Assembly: GCA_020054205.1 (NCBI GenBank)
Contig: JAGVLS010000017.1
Location: 1-64,000 of the forward strand
Direction of reading: 5' to 3'
DNA from: Candidatus Obscuribacterales bacterium
Lineage (GTDB): Bacteria; Cyanobacteriota; Vampirovibrionia; Obscuribacterales; Obscuribacteraceae
DNA: 64,000 bases
In this document: piece by piece, positions 53,777 to 63,774 of the stretch
How the letters are laid out: every line of letters starts with the position of its first letter
Numbering within the stretch: the first letter of the stretch is position 1
Notes under the pieces: model-generated
What the model saw: the letters and a program-made list of their open reading frames with translations, nothing else
Told to the model about the DNA's origin: nothing
The model's database searches: none
Translations under genes and position numbers: made by a program

Positions 53777-54364
53777 ATGAAATTACCAGCTAATGCTGTT
53801 TTACTAATTATTGACGTTCAAAAAGGTTTTGATAATATTTCCCATTGGGGTAAACGTAATAATAAAAACGCAGAGCAAGTTATGTCTCAATTGCTTTCTT
53901 TTTGGCGTGAAAATAAAAGACCAGTTATTCATATAAAGCATAATTCAACTGAAATAAATTCGCCTCTACGTCCTGAATTACCAGGTAATGCATTTAAAGA
54001 CGAAGTAAAACCACAACTGAATGAAAAGATTTTTGAAAAAGAAGTAAATAGTGCCTTTATTGGTACAGAACTAGAAAAATATTTGAAAGATAATAGTTTA
54101 AACACTTTAGTTATTGTTGGGCTTACTACCGATCATTGTGTTTCAACAACAGCACGCATGGCTAGTAATTTAGGCTTTAAGGTTTATGTAGTTGAAGATG
54201 CTACAGCGACTTTTGAGCGCATTGGTTATGATGGCTCAATTTATACAGCTGAACAAATGCACGAATTAGCTTTAGCAAGCTTACACAACGAGTTTGCACT
54301 GGTAATAAAGTCTACGCAAATGATTGATACTCTTGTTTTTAACGACCAAATACATGAGCTATGA
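53777..54364 (+). CDS. isochorismatase-like cysteine hydrolase
   Basis: A 195-residue enzyme of the isochorismatase/nicotinamidase superfamily. The triad is readable: Asp13 (LLIIDVQKGF), a Lys in HIKHNSTE or nearby, and Cys121 in TTDHCVSTTARMASNLGF, preceded by the cis-peptide segment GLTTDH. The substrate cannot be told. GGAGG precedes the ATG. The last 26 bp overlap the end of the convergent DUF445 gene. Confidence 0.88.
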   Translation: MKLPANAVLLIIDVQKGFDNISHWGKRNNKNAEQVMSQLLSFWRENKRPVIHIKHNSTEINSPLRPELPGNAFKDEVKPQLNEKIFEKEVNSAFIGTELEKYLKDNSLNTLVIVGLTTDHCVSTTARMASNLGFKVYVVEDATATFERIGYDGSIYTAEQMHELALASLHNEFALVIKSTQMIDTLVFNDQIHEL

Positions 54365-55646
54365 CTTGCATCACCTGCCAGATTTTTTCAAACAATCCAA
54401 AATTGACAGCAACTTGAATTAAGCCTAAAAGTAAGCCAATAAATGCTCCTAAATATTCAAGCCATTTAAGTTCTTGCTTGCAGATACGTTTTACAACAGC
54501 TTCTAATTGCTGTGGTGAAAATAGATCTATTTTCCTAGCGATTAAGCCATAAATACCTAAAGCTGGTATGGCTTTTTCTAAAAGCCCACCCAGACCTCTT
54601 TTTAAATAAGCATAAGCAAAAGCAGAAATAGAACGTTTGGTTTTAGTAATCCATTCAACTGGAATTGAGCCAGGATTAAATTTGATAATTGCTGATTGTA
54701 CAGTGCCCATCGATTCTGATTCAATGCGACTTACAGCTACTAAGATATCTTCTCTATGTTCAACTAAAAATGTCTCAACAAAACTAATTAGATTTTGACG
54801 AATTTTGGCAACAGTCTCTACAGGTAATGAGCGCAAATTGAAATTAGTGATGCGATTAGCTAATTGATCTCTTATAGAAAATCGCTTCAACAAATCAACA
54901 ATTAATTTTTTTGCTCCATCAGAATCTTTTTCTAAAAAGTTACGGCATTCATAACAAACTCTCTTTACTCCAATAATTCTAGCTAAGAGTCTATATGGAC
55001 CACTAGCATGATTGTGAATAGATTCTTCTAAAGCATTGATATTTTGTGGAGTTAAAAGAAAAACAAGCCCAGAACGAATTTTATCTGGCGTAAAAACACT
55101 TTCCATTAATCTATCTGCTAATTCATCAGCTTGATAGGCAGAAATGCGCGCGGATAAAACAATTTGATCAAAAATTTTCTCTGTTATTACAGAAATCCTT
55201 TTATCGGCTCCCTTGTCAAGCCCTTCAACAATTGATATGACTAATTGTTGTAATAAGGCAGGGCTTAATTCAGATAAGCCTTGCGCCAATCTATGTAATT
55301 GTTCAGTGTCGCGAAATTCACTTAAAACAGCATCCACAATACTATCGACAGCTACATATATATTGTCGTTAGTAACTAAATTTTCTGCTTGTCCTTTAAT
55401 ATCAGTTGTAGTTAAGAGAGTATCAGTAATTGTTGTGGCAACAGCTTGAGAAAGCTTATTGCGGCGTTTAGGAAAAATTCCTGGTGTACAAGGTATTTGC
55501 CATTTTGTAAATGGAAAATAGTAAGCATTATAAGGATGAAACAAAGCCCAAATTGCCATAGCGGTAGCAAGCCAACCGTGAAATGTATAAAACACGAGCG
55601 GAAAAATAACTTTTACTGTCAGATCATGCAATGCTTGCGATTCCAC
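54339..55646 (-). CDS. DUF445 family membrane protein
   Basis: A 435-residue protein of the DUF445/YheB-like family. N-terminal membrane segment (about 10-35), then AYYFPFTKWQIPCTPGIFPKRRNKLSQAVATTITDTLLT, the family landmark, repeated helical coiled regions (about 80-380), and a C-terminal membrane segment (about 405-425). Function unknown. Start GTG at 55646 with TAGGT upstream. Downstream end overlaps the isochorismatase-like gene. Confidence 0.88.
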   Translation of the reverse strand: MESQALHDLTVKVIFPLVFYTFHGWLATAMAIWALFHPYNAYYFPFTKWQIPCTPGIFPKRRNKLSQAVATTITDTLLTTTDIKGQAENLVTNDNIYVAVDSIVDAVLSEFRDTEQLHRLAQGLSELSPALLQQLVISIVEGLDKGADKRISVITEKIFDQIVLSARISAYQADELADRLMESVFTPDKIRSGLVFLLTPQNINALEESIHNHASGPYRLLARIIGVKRVCYECRNFLEKDSDGAKKLIVDLLKRFSIRDQLANRITNFNLRSLPVETVAKIRQNLISFVETFLVEHREDILVAVSRIESESMGTVQSAIIKFNPGSIPVEWITKTKRSISAFAYAYLKRGLGGLLEKAIPALGIYGLIARKIDLFSPQQLEAVVKRICKQELKWLEYLGAFIGLLLGLIQVAVNFGLFEKIWQVMQVIAHVFGR

Positions 55647-55787
55647 GTTTTACCTATTTTAAGTTTTTCGACAATTACATATGTATTAGCATATGATATA
55701 CCAGAATATACTAGTAGCTTTCATGTCAACAAAATCGTAGACTTATTCTTGTCACATTAAGTTTCGCTGTTTACAAAGAGGTGTCCA

Positions 55788-56723
55788 TTGCCTGACAACC
55801 AAACACGAATAACAAAGTTAATATCTAGTCTTGCACTGCTTACATTTATATTTGTACCATATACATTTGCAGCAGCACCTGTACCACCTCCTTTGCCTGG
55901 CATAGCAAGAACATATAATGAATGTATAGAGCAAGGACAAGCTGCTCTAGCTAATGCTTATTATCAACAAGCCTCAGAATTATTTAGAAAAGCAATTCAA
56001 CTTAATCCAAGTCAAATGGAAGCTCATTTTGGTATGGGCATTGCTCTTAGCAAATTACAACAAGATGAAGCAGCTATGGTGGAATTATTTGAAGCTTTGA
56101 GATTAAAACCGCAAGCCATTGAAGTTCGTTTTGAAATTGGCAATGTAATGATGAAACAAGAAAGCTTTGACGAGGCAGCTGGACAATTTCTACAAGTTTT
56201 AAAAGTAGATCCCAATAATTTAGCTGCTCGCGGCAATCTTGGTATTTGTTATGAAAAGAAAAATCAAATTGATTCAGCAATCAATGAATTTAAATATATT
56301 ATCCAAGTAAATCCAAAAGATGTTTCTGCTCACTACAACTTAGCTTGTGCATATGAGTTTAAAGAATTATACGAGGATGCAGCAAATGAATATAAACAAA
56401 CAATAGCCCTTGATCCTAATTGTTCAATGGCATATGTTGGCTTAGGAAATTGTTTAATTAATAAGCAAGAACTAAAATCAGCAATTATTTTGGAAAAACG
56501 CGCCGTAGAAATTTATCCCAACAATCATTATGCCTACATTGTTATGGGTAGAGCATATGAATTAAGCAATGACAAATCTGAAGCTTTGGATGCTTATAAA
56601 AAGGCTATTCAAATTAGCCCCAAAGATCCATACTGCCAACGTCTATTGCAAAATCTAATTAAAGCTAGCACTGATAGATTGCGTTCGCGGACAGCAGCAG
56701 CTCAAAATATTATTCCTCAATAG
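55788..56723 (+). CDS. secreted TPR protein
   Basis: A 311-residue protein: signal peptide (about 1-28, ending FAAA), Pro-rich linker, then seven TPR units (about 40-290), e.g. AVEIYPNNHYAYIVMGRAYELSNDKSEALDAYKKAI. The start is TTG with AAGAGGTG just upstream, which decides it. It is followed 11 bp later by another secreted TPR gene, and the two probably form one unit; they may be paralogues. Confidence 0.82.
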   Translation: MPDNQTRITKLISSLALLTFIFVPYTFAAAPVPPPLPGIARTYNECIEQGQAALANAYYQQASELFRKAIQLNPSQMEAHFGMGIALSKLQQDEAAMVELFEALRLKPQAIEVRFEIGNVMMKQESFDEAAGQFLQVLKVDPNNLAARGNLGICYEKKNQIDSAINEFKYIIQVNPKDVSAHYNLACAYEFKELYEDAANEYKQTIALDPNCSMAYVGLGNCLINKQELKSAIILEKRAVEIYPNNHYAYIVMGRAYELSNDKSEALDAYKKAIQISPKDPYCQRLLQNLIKASTDRLRSRTAAAQNIIPQ

Positions 56724-56734
56724 GCATTTTTATA

Positions 56735-57541
56735 ATGAAAGCAAAAATCTTTTTATTGTCCATATTTATCATAGCCTCAAACATAAGCTTTGTTTGTGCC
56801 AACAATAATCAAGAAAAAGAAGACATTGAAAGTTCAATTATTCGCTATCGAGCAGCTATAGAAGTCAGCCCCAAAAATCCAGATTTACATTTAAAACTCG
56901 CCAATATGTATTTATTAGCAGGCAAATTAGATGAGGCAATAAGCGAATTCAATAAAACATATAATATGGATCGCCGTAACTATGAAGCACAAATAGGGCT
57001 TGCCCGTGCTTATATCCGCAAGCAAGAATTTGATAAAGCTATTAATGCTTATAAACAAGCACTAAAAAGCAATCCTAATAATGCTGATTTGCATTTTCGC
57101 TTAGGGCAAGTCTTGAGTTTCAAAAAAGCAGATAATGAAGCAATGGCAGAATTTCAACAAGCCATAAAACTAAATAACGCGCATGCTGGCGCACATAGAG
57201 AATTAGGTGCACTACTTGGATTTAAAGGAAATTTAGAAGCACAAGTACAAGAAGAAAAGAAAGCAATTCAAATTCAACCTAATGATCCAGACGCTCATTT
57301 TTATTTAGGCTCAGCACTTATGACTTTAGATAAGCTAAAAGAAGCTCAAAGCAGTTTTGAAAAATGTATAAGCTTAGATCCAAAATTTGCTCAAGCTCGT
57401 CATTTGCTAGCGGTTACTTTAGCTGCTCAGGAAAATTTTGATGAGGCAATTAAACAAGAGGAAACGGCAATAAGATTAGAGCCAGATAATCCAAGTTTCA
57501 AATCGACCTTGAAAAAAATAAAAGCCAAGAAAAATAAATAG
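56735..57541 (+). CDS. secreted TPR protein
   Basis: A 268-residue protein with a signal peptide (about 1-22, ending VCA) and about six to seven TPR units, e.g. AIEVSPKNPDLHLKLANMYLLAGKLDEAISEFNKTY. It is the second of a tandem pair of secreted TPR genes upstream of ftsZ. Basic C-terminus (KKIKAKKNK). No domain besides TPR is visible. Confidence 0.82.
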   Translation: MKAKIFLLSIFIIASNISFVCANNNQEKEDIESSIIRYRAAIEVSPKNPDLHLKLANMYLLAGKLDEAISEFNKTYNMDRRNYEAQIGLARAYIRKQEFDKAINAYKQALKSNPNNADLHFRLGQVLSFKKADNEAMAEFQQAIKLNNAHAGAHRELGALLGFKGNLEAQVQEEKKAIQIQPNDPDAHFYLGSALMTLDKLKEAQSSFEKCISLDPKFAQARHLLAVTLAAQENFDEAIKQEETAIRLEPDNPSFKSTLKKIKAKKNK

Positions 57542-57863
57542 CCAATAGAATAAGAAAAATAAATAACTAGTTACAATTTACAAATTCTCATAAATTACTT
57601 TTACTTCTATAAAACAGCCACCAAATCATAAGTCAAGGGACTGGCAACCGCAATAAACGCACACCAGTAAACTCATTTCTTGGAAGAAGCTTAACAACTT
57701 CCATACTTTGACATCTTGCAAATAGACCGAAGAAGGATTACGATCAGCAAGGTCTAGAGCTCAGAAGAAATTGGCGTGAGTTATTATGGCTTTTGAGCCC
57801 TTTTTAAATCCTATAAATGTAGGTACAAAACGGACATTCCATATATAAGTGAGGTTATCAGTC
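57542..57863. other. 322-bp ftsZ upstream region
   Basis: It probably contains the ftsZ promoter. TTGACA at about 57709 lacks a fitting -10; TATAAA at about 57812 lacks a good -35. A 20-codon frame (57786-57848) ends just before ftsZ but has no ribosome site. No RNA gene was seen. Confidence 0.4.
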
Positions 57864-58991
57864 GTGACGGACAAAACCGAAAGATTCGACAGGTTCAATA
57901 ACAACGATCTAAATAAAGCCAATATAAAAGTAGTGGGTGTTGGCGGCGCGGGCTCCAATGCTGTTAACCGCATGATTTCTGCTGGCTTAAGTGGGATTGA
58001 GTTTTGGGCCTTAAATACAGATGCACAAGCATTAGAATTAACAGCTGCTAAAAATCGTATGCAGTTGGGCACAAAATTGACACGCGGCTTAGGAGCTGGT
58101 GGCAATCCTACTATTGGTTCAAAAGCAGCCGAAGAAAGCAAAGAAGAAATTGCCGAAGCATTAGCTGGCGCTGACATGGTATTCGTTGCAGCTGGTATGG
58201 GCGGCGGTACAGGTACAGGAGCTGCTCCTATTGTTGCTGAAGTAGCAAAAGACAATGATGCTCTTACCGTAGGCGTGGTAACAAAACCATTCTTATTTGA
58301 AGGAAGAAAGCGCAGTACACAAGCTGATAATGGTATTGCTGAATTAAAAGAACGTGTAGATACACTGATTGTAATTCCAAACCAAAGATTATTAGAAGTT
58401 GTTGATCACAGAGCTTCTATGCAAGATGCTTTCGTTGAAGCAGATAAAGTATTGATGCAAGGTGTGCAAGCCATATCTGACATCATTACAGTACCAGGCT
58501 TAATTAACGTTGACTTTGCTGACGTCAAAGCAATTATGCAAGATGCTGGATCTGCATTAATGGGTCTTGGACGGGCAACAGGTGAAGGTAGAGCAGTTGA
58601 AGCTGCCCGCAATGCTATCAATAGCCCATTGTTAGAAACAACAATTGATGGTGCTGCTGGTGTGATATTCACCGTAACTGGTGGACCAGATCTCACATTG
58701 CATGAAGTTCAAGAAGCAGCAAATGTTGTTTACTCATCAGTATCTGATGATGCAAACATTATATTTGGTGCAGTAATAGATGAGCGCTTACATGGTGAAG
58801 TCTTAATTACTGTAATTGCTACTGGTTTTGATCTTTCATTTCAACCACCAGCAAAACAAAAAGTTGCAGTAGGAGTAGGATTGGGAACACAAACACCACC
58901 TCCTAGCAAAACTTCTGAGTTTAAAAAACTAGCTTCTGATATTTTGGATATCCCAGAATTTTTAAGAGCTAGAGATAAAGCTGGTAAGTAA
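57864..58991 (+). CDS. ftsZ: cell-division protein FtsZ
   Basis: Tubulin-like GTPase that forms the division ring. The 375-residue protein has the GTP signature GGGTGTG at 113-119, [16 protein letters not shown] at the N-terminus, the T7 loop [11 protein letters not shown] with catalytic Asp, and the C-terminal peptide [10 protein letters not shown] that binds membrane tethers, linked by a short segment. I chose GTG at 57864, with GAGG nine bases upstream, over GTG at 57849. No ftsA or ftsQ is adjacent. Confidence 0.97.
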   Translation: MTDKTERFDRFNNNDLNKANIKVVGVGGAGSNAVNRMISAGLSGIEFWALNTDAQALELTAAKNRMQLGTKLTRGLGAGGNPTIGSKAAEESKEEIAEALAGADMVFVAAGMGGGTGTGAAPIVAEVAKDNDALTVGVVTKPFLFEGRKRSTQADNGIAELKERVDTLIVIPNQRLLEVVDHRASMQDAFVEADKVLMQGVQAISDIITVPGLINVDFADVKAIMQDAGSALMGLGRATGEGRAVEAARNAINSPLLETTIDGAAGVIFTVTGGPDLTLHEVQEAANVVYSSVSDDANIIFGAVIDERLHGEVLITVIATGFDLSFQPPAKQKVAVGVGLGTQTPPPSKTSEFKKLASDILDIPEFLRARDKAGK

Positions 58992-59019
58992 AAGCTAAAA
59001 TAAGCAAATTTAATTGCGA

Positions 59020-59049
59020 ATAAGCCATGGTAGAGATATCATGGCTTAT
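59020..59049 (+). terminator. hairpin after ftsZ
   Basis: ATAAGCCATG (59020-59029), 10-nt loop, CATGGCTTAT (59040-59049), followed by AAATTT. It is a perfect 10-bp stem with a weak T-run, 28 bp after the ftsZ stop. Confidence 0.5.
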
Positions 59050-59078
59050 AAATTTAGGGATTATCTTAGAGCTACACA

Positions 59079-59564
59079 ATGCGAATTAACCTTGTTATTA
59101 CTGGCGGCACTATAGATGGGATTGACGGACAGGCTCTCCCTGGTCACAAAAGCATCATAGCTAATTATATCCAATCGATTAATCCATATTTTCAAATTAT
59201 TGAGAATGTAGTTTGTTTAAAAGATAGTCGCTTTGTTACTGATGACGATCGAAAAAACATACTGCAAACAATTACCACATCATCAGATAATTTATTTCTT
59301 GTTACCCATGGAACATTCACAATGAGTGAAACCGCTGAATATTTATTGCAATACAAAAATATGCTAGAAAATAAAACTATTATTTTCGTTGGTTCATTTG
59401 TTCTTGGGCTTATAAATTCTGATGGTCCATTCAATTTAGGTTTTGCTATTAAGGCATTAATAGACGAAAAACCTGGCATTTATATAGCAATGAATGGACA
59501 TGTGTTTGCCGCAGGCACAACCTACAAAGACGAAACACAAAATAAATTCATTTTAAAACCTTAG
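59079..59564 (+). CDS. single-domain asparaginase-like protein
   Basis: A 161-residue protein matching only the N-terminal domain of L-asparaginases: ITGGTIDG with Thr11 in the nucleophile position, VTHGTFTMSETAEYL (76-90), GSFVLG, SDGPFNLGFA and MNGHVFAAG. The C-terminal domain of about 130 residues is missing. In the second motif the normally conserved TDT is TFT, so the Asp that binds the substrate alpha-amino group is lost. It may be a binding protein or act on another amide. It converges on the lipoprotein gene. Confidence 0.78.
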   Translation: MRINLVITGGTIDGIDGQALPGHKSIIANYIQSINPYFQIIENVVCLKDSRFVTDDDRKNILQTITTSSDNLFLVTHGTFTMSETAEYLLQYKNMLENKTIIFVGSFVLGLINSDGPFNLGFAIKALIDEKPGIYIAMNGHVFAAGTTYKDETQNKFILKP

Positions 59565-59572
59565 AGCTAAAT

Positions 59573-60154
59573 TTATTTACTCGATACAACTAAAGTTTTG
59601 CTTTTATCCATTGAGTCTAGAAGCGCTTTCCCATCTGCCCCAGCGCCCATAATTGCATAGTCCTTCCCATCTGCTGTCAAATTGTAAGTAATTTGTCCGG
59701 CAGGCATTGTTATCGGTAAATTAGCACGAGTATTTTCAATATCAACAACATTGCCCAATGACAAACCATTGGCTTTGGTTAATGGATTTATTATGCCGTT
59801 GGGACTATCTTTTTTTATAAAAGGAAGCAAATCATCAGGATTGGCAGCATAAGTATTTCCATGCTCTACGGCATATACTTCTGCAGCAATTTGTACAACG
59901 CGCATATTATTATAAATACGACTATTAATCATTTCTGCTTTTGCATTTTTAATAGCTTCTTGTTCTTCTTTTGAAGCTCCTGCCAAGGACATTTGAGTAG
60001 CTGCATTATCATAAGTACTAGTATCTTGCAGAGCTGATAATGCTTTATCACCTTCAGCTTTTTTATTCTCAACATTGCCTGACTGCATACCACAGGCTGT
60101 TAAAGATAAGCTTGTGAGTATAATAATTACTCTTTTAAATTGTTTTTTGTCCAT
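59573..60154 (-). CDS. lipoprotein with a pilin-like domain
   Basis: A 193-residue protein with lipobox LTAC, Cys21 the lipidation site. After a linker (about 25-75), INSRIYNNMRVVQIAAEVYAVEHGNTYAANPDDLLPFIK followed by NPLTKANGLSL and the end GQITYNLTADGKDYAIMGAGADG closely resemble the globular part of type II secretion or type IV pilin-like proteins. The pilin methylation site and hydrophobic helix are replaced by a lipid anchor. Function unknown. It follows the TolC-type gene by 8 bp. Confidence 0.65.
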   Translation of the reverse strand: MDKKQFKRVIIILTSLSLTACGMQSGNVENKKAEGDKALSALQDTSTYDNAATQMSLAGASKEEQEAIKNAKAEMINSRIYNNMRVVQIAAEVYAVEHGNTYAANPDDLLPFIKKDSPNGIINPLTKANGLSLGNVVDIENTRANLPITMPAGQITYNLTADGKDYAIMGAGADGKALLDSMDKSKTLVVSSK

Positions 60155-60162
60155 ATTTACTC

Positions 60163-61395
60163 TTACAACTCCTCTCCTGTAGCAGATTCTAAATCACTAA
60201 TAGCTTCTTGGTTCTGTATTAAAATTTTTAGATAACTAAGCTCAATATTAGCTCTATGTGTATCAGCTTCTACTAAAGTATCCACGGTAAGTTTTCCTAT
60301 TGTATGCACTTTTTTCGATTGAGCTTGTAAATTTTGAGCTTCTGGTACTAAGTGACGCTCATGTATATTAAGACGATCTAGAGTGTGTTGATAAGTGGTA
60401 TAAGCATTGGTAATAGCAAGGGCTACATGATTTTGAATTGCTTGCCGAGCTGCATTTAATTGTAATTGGCGTGCATGAGCTTCTTGAATTGGTCCTTGTT
60501 GTCTATTTAAGATTGGTAAATCAACATAACCAATAGCAAATACACTAAATTGTGATTTTTCCGGTGGTGTGACTAAATCTGGGCCAACAGCAAAAATAAA
60601 ATTGGGAATACGATTTGCTTTAGCTAATTGCAATTCATGATGGGTTACTTTGATTTGAGCTTGATTGCGAATCAGATCTGGAGACTTTAGCAAACTAGCC
60701 TCTAACAATTGATTAAGAGGAGTATTTCCTCTAATTGTTGTGCGTGGTTTTTCAAGAATAAGATCGGTATCAAATGGTTGATATAGTAAGCTATTTAAAT
60801 TATGCAAAGCGATTTTTTCTTCGTATAAAATATTTGCCAGATCATTGCGTGTCGTTGTTTCAACAAATTCAATTTGTACTTGATTTTCAAAACTAGGATT
60901 TTCATGCTGAAATTCATCATAATGCTGTACCAATAATTCAAGAATTCGTCTTTTTTCACGCTGCAAATACAATTGTGCATAGGCTAATCTAACAGCACGA
61001 CGTAATTGCAACAATTCAGATCTAAATTCTGCTGTTACTACTTGTCGTCTTTCTTCAGCGGCTTTAACTCGATTGCGAATTTTGCCACCTAATGGCACTA
61101 CTTGTTGAATACCAAGACGATAGCTATCTTCAGCAACACCGTTATCACTTAATAAAATTGGATTGGGCAAAGCCTTTGCTGTCACTACTTCAGCACTTGC
61201 AATTTTTGCTTTAGCAAGTTCTGCCTTAATTCCTAAATTTCTCTCTACAGCAATTTCTACCGCTTGATCAAGCGATAGATTCATGACGGGCTTAGCCGTT
61301 GGCAGTTCAATTATTTCAAAAGATTTTGCAAATGCAACTGAAGGCACCAGTATTAAAATGAGTATTAATAAGACAAGTACAAATAATCTATTCAT
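60163..61395 (-). CDS. TolC-family outer-membrane efflux protein
   Basis: A 410-residue protein with signal peptide (FAKS) and the two-fold repeated helical layout of outer-membrane efflux proteins: LSLDQAVEIAVERNLGIKAELAKAKIASAEVVTAKALPNPIL, then the second half LLEASLLKSPDLIRNQAQIKVTHHELQLAKANRIPNF. The pattern fits the CzcC-like, metal-efflux side of the family better than classic TolC. The partner pump and adaptor genes are not adjacent; hppA is upstream and a lipoprotein gene follows. Confidence 0.85.
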   Translation of the reverse strand: MNRLFVLVLLILILILVPSVAFAKSFEIIELPTAKPVMNLSLDQAVEIAVERNLGIKAELAKAKIASAEVVTAKALPNPILLSDNGVAEDSYRLGIQQVVPLGGKIRNRVKAAEERRQVVTAEFRSELLQLRRAVRLAYAQLYLQREKRRILELLVQHYDEFQHENPSFENQVQIEFVETTTRNDLANILYEEKIALHNLNSLLYQPFDTDLILEKPRTTIRGNTPLNQLLEASLLKSPDLIRNQAQIKVTHHELQLAKANRIPNFIFAVGPDLVTPPEKSQFSVFAIGYVDLPILNRQQGPIQEAHARQLQLNAARQAIQNHVALAITNAYTTYQHTLDRLNIHERHLVPEAQNLQAQSKKVHTIGKLTVDTLVEADTHRANIELSYLKILIQNQEAISDLESATGEEL

Positions 61396-61431
61396 ACTAT
61401 TTCTTCAGTTGCAAAATTTGCATATCAGTAA

Positions 61432-63522
61432 TTAACGAGCAAGAAATCCAATTAATAGCAAAGCTACGATATTCAAAATCTTGATCATCGGGTTAATAGC
61501 AGGACCAGCTGTGTCTTTATATGGATCACCCACAGTGTCTCCAGTTACAGCTGCTTTATGAGCCTCCGATCCTTTGCCACCATGATGTCCTTCTTCAATA
61601 TATTTTTTAGCATTATCCCAAGCACCACCACCAGAGGTCATTGAAATGGCAACGAATATGCCTGTAACGATACTGCCTACCAGAACACCACCAAGCATTT
61701 TTGCAGCTGCAAATTGTCCAGGTAATGCTTGATTGAGCCAGAGTGCACCAGCAGCTGCAATAACGACTGGAGTTAATACTGGCAATAATGCTGGAACAAC
61801 CATCTTTTTGATAGCAGCTTTAGTTACGATATCAACGCAAGTGCCATATTCTGGTTTGGCAGTGCCTGCCATAATGCCTGGAATAGCTTTGAATTGCCTA
61901 CGTACTTCTTCTACTACTAGAGCACCAGCAGAACCAACTGCCTCCATGGCCAATGCTGCAAACAAGAATGGAATTAGCCCACCTAAGAATAAGCCACAAA
62001 GTACATACGGGCTGGATAAGTCAAAGTTCAAATTAGTTACGTTCAAACCATTAGCCTGTGCTTTGTCATACAACTCTTGAGTGTAAGAAGCAAATAACAC
62101 AATTGCAGCTAATCCAGCTGAACCGATAGCATAACCTTTGGTAACAGCTTTAGTTGTATTACCTACTGCATCCAATGGATCAGTTACTGCTCTAACTTCT
62201 TTTGGCATTTCTGACATTTCAGCAATACCACCAGCGTTATCAGTGATTGGACCATAAGAGTCAATAGCAACAATTATGCCAGCCATACTGAGCATTGACA
62301 TAGCCGCTAATGCTACACCAAATACACCAGCTAAGGTATAAGAAACCAAAATACCAATGATAATTACAATAACAGGCAAAGCTGTAGAGCGCATAGACAC
62401 TGCCAAACCAGCAATGATATTGGTGGCATGACCAGTTTCTGATGCTTTAGCAATACTTTGTACTGGTTTATAAGCAGTAGATGTGTAGTATTCAGTGATC
62501 CAGACTAGTGCGCCAGTTACAAACAAACCAACCATAGCTGCTTCCCAATAAACAGGATAACCATGTGGCAATCCACGCATCATTTTGGAAGTTACAAAAT
62601 AGAATGCAATTGCAGCCAAGACACCAGCAGCAATTAATCCTTTATAGAGAGCTCCCATAATATTGTTGTCTTTGCCTAATTTGACAAAGAATGTTCCTAA
62701 TATAGAAGCAATAATGGAAACGCCACCTAATACCAATGGATAAAGCATAATATTGGTATTGCCAGCAGCAATTAAGTCTTTAAATGTAATAGAAGCCAAA
62801 AGCATGGTAGCAACAGCTGTTACAGCGTATGTTTCAAATAAATCTGCTGCCATACCAGCACAATCACCAACGTTATCGCCAACATTATCAGCAATAACGG
62901 CTGGATTTCTTGGATCATCTTCAGGAATACCAGCTTCAACTTTTCCTACCAAGTCAGCACCAACGTCAGCTGCTTTGGTATAAATACCGCCGCCCAATCG
63001 AGCAAAAACTGAAATTAAGCTTGCTCCAAAACCAAGTCCAATGAGGGCATTAACATCTTGGGTGTAAATATAAAAACCAGAGACACCTAAAAGTCCTAAA
63101 CCAACAACTAAAAGTCCAGTAACTGAGCCACCTTTAAAAGCAACATCAAGTGCTTTGCCTAATCCATGGCGAGCAGCTTCGGCAGTACGCACATTAGCCC
63201 TTACTGATACATACATACCAACAAAGCCAGAGGCTGCACTCAGTACTGCTCCAACTGCAAATCCCAAGGCTGTCATCCAGTTAAGGGTAAAGCCGATAAT
63301 AGCAAAGAGCACAACGCCTACACCAAGGACAGTGGCATATTGGCGATTCATGTAAGCACTTGCACCTTCTTGAATAGCACGAGCAATTTCTTGCATACGC
63401 TCATTGCCAGCCGGTAGCTTCAAAATCCAACCAGCGACAGCTGCTCCATAAGCAATTGCTGCGACTGCACAGATAATTGGTCCGTATGAACTTGCAATTT
63501 CAACAAATTCTTGGCTTGTCAT
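61432..63522 (-). CDS. hppA: K+-independent H+-translocating pyrophosphatase
   Basis: Membrane-integral ion pump driven by pyrophosphate. The 696-residue protein has about 16 membrane helices and the signature [41 protein letters not shown], and [14 protein letters not shown]. Lys458 and Thr461 in [10 protein letters not shown] mark the K+-independent H+-pumping subclass (Ala/Gly at these places mark K+-dependent). Start ATG with GGGAG upstream. The gene is divergent from the partial gene at 63775. Confidence 0.96.
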   Translation of the reverse strand: MTSQEFVEIASSYGPIICAVAAIAYGAAVAGWILKLPAGNERMQEIARAIQEGASAYMNRQYATVLGVGVVLFAIIGFTLNWMTALGFAVGAVLSAASGFVGMYVSVRANVRTAEAARHGLGKALDVAFKGGSVTGLLVVGLGLLGVSGFYIYTQDVNALIGLGFGASLISVFARLGGGIYTKAADVGADLVGKVEAGIPEDDPRNPAVIADNVGDNVGDCAGMAADLFETYAVTAVATMLLASITFKDLIAAGNTNIMLYPLVLGGVSIIASILGTFFVKLGKDNNIMGALYKGLIAAGVLAAIAFYFVTSKMMRGLPHGYPVYWEAAMVGLFVTGALVWITEYYTSTAYKPVQSIAKASETGHATNIIAGLAVSMRSTALPVIVIIIGILVSYTLAGVFGVALAAMSMLSMAGIIVAIDSYGPITDNAGGIAEMSEMPKEVRAVTDPLDAVGNTTKAVTKGYAIGSAGLAAIVLFASYTQELYDKAQANGLNVTNLNFDLSSPYVLCGLFLGGLIPFLFAALAMEAVGSAGALVVEEVRRQFKAIPGIMAGTAKPEYGTCVDIVTKAAIKKMVVPALLPVLTPVVIAAAGALWLNQALPGQFAAAKMLGGVLVGSIVTGIFVAISMTSGGGAWDNAKKYIEEGHHGGKGSEAHKAAVTGDTVGDPYKDTAGPAINPMIKILNIVALLLIGFLAR

Positions 63523-63735
63523 TTCGAAACTCCCTTTGTCCTATTCATTGGTTACTAATTAAAATCCGGCTTGCAATACAACAAGTTACGGCAGTCAAGA
63601 TGCTGGAATCCAGTCCAGCTCGACTTAATTTAAAGGTTACCAAAATTTGTGAGCGTAAATTTTAACTATGCCTCACAAGCGATCAGCAGAGTTTTCAAGA
63701 GAACGCTAAAACCCTTCTGCAATCCGGCTTTGTCA

Positions 63736-63744
63736 TGTTAGAAT
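63736..63744 (+). promoter_or_regulatory. candidate extended -10 promoter of the last gene
   Basis: TGT followed by TAGAAT (63739-63744), the extended -10 pattern, 30 bp before the start codon at 63775. No good -35 is present. Confidence 0.4.
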
Positions 63745-63774
63745 AGCTCCCAACTAGAAAGTTAAGGTGCTCTC

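Noticed and set aside
57786-57848. 20-codon frame directly before ftsZ, possible leader peptide
   Set aside because: No ribosome site and no attenuator hairpin.
57761-58255. 164-codon frame antisense to ftsZ
   Set aside because: It is a shadow of ftsZ with Ala/Pro-rich nonsense composition.
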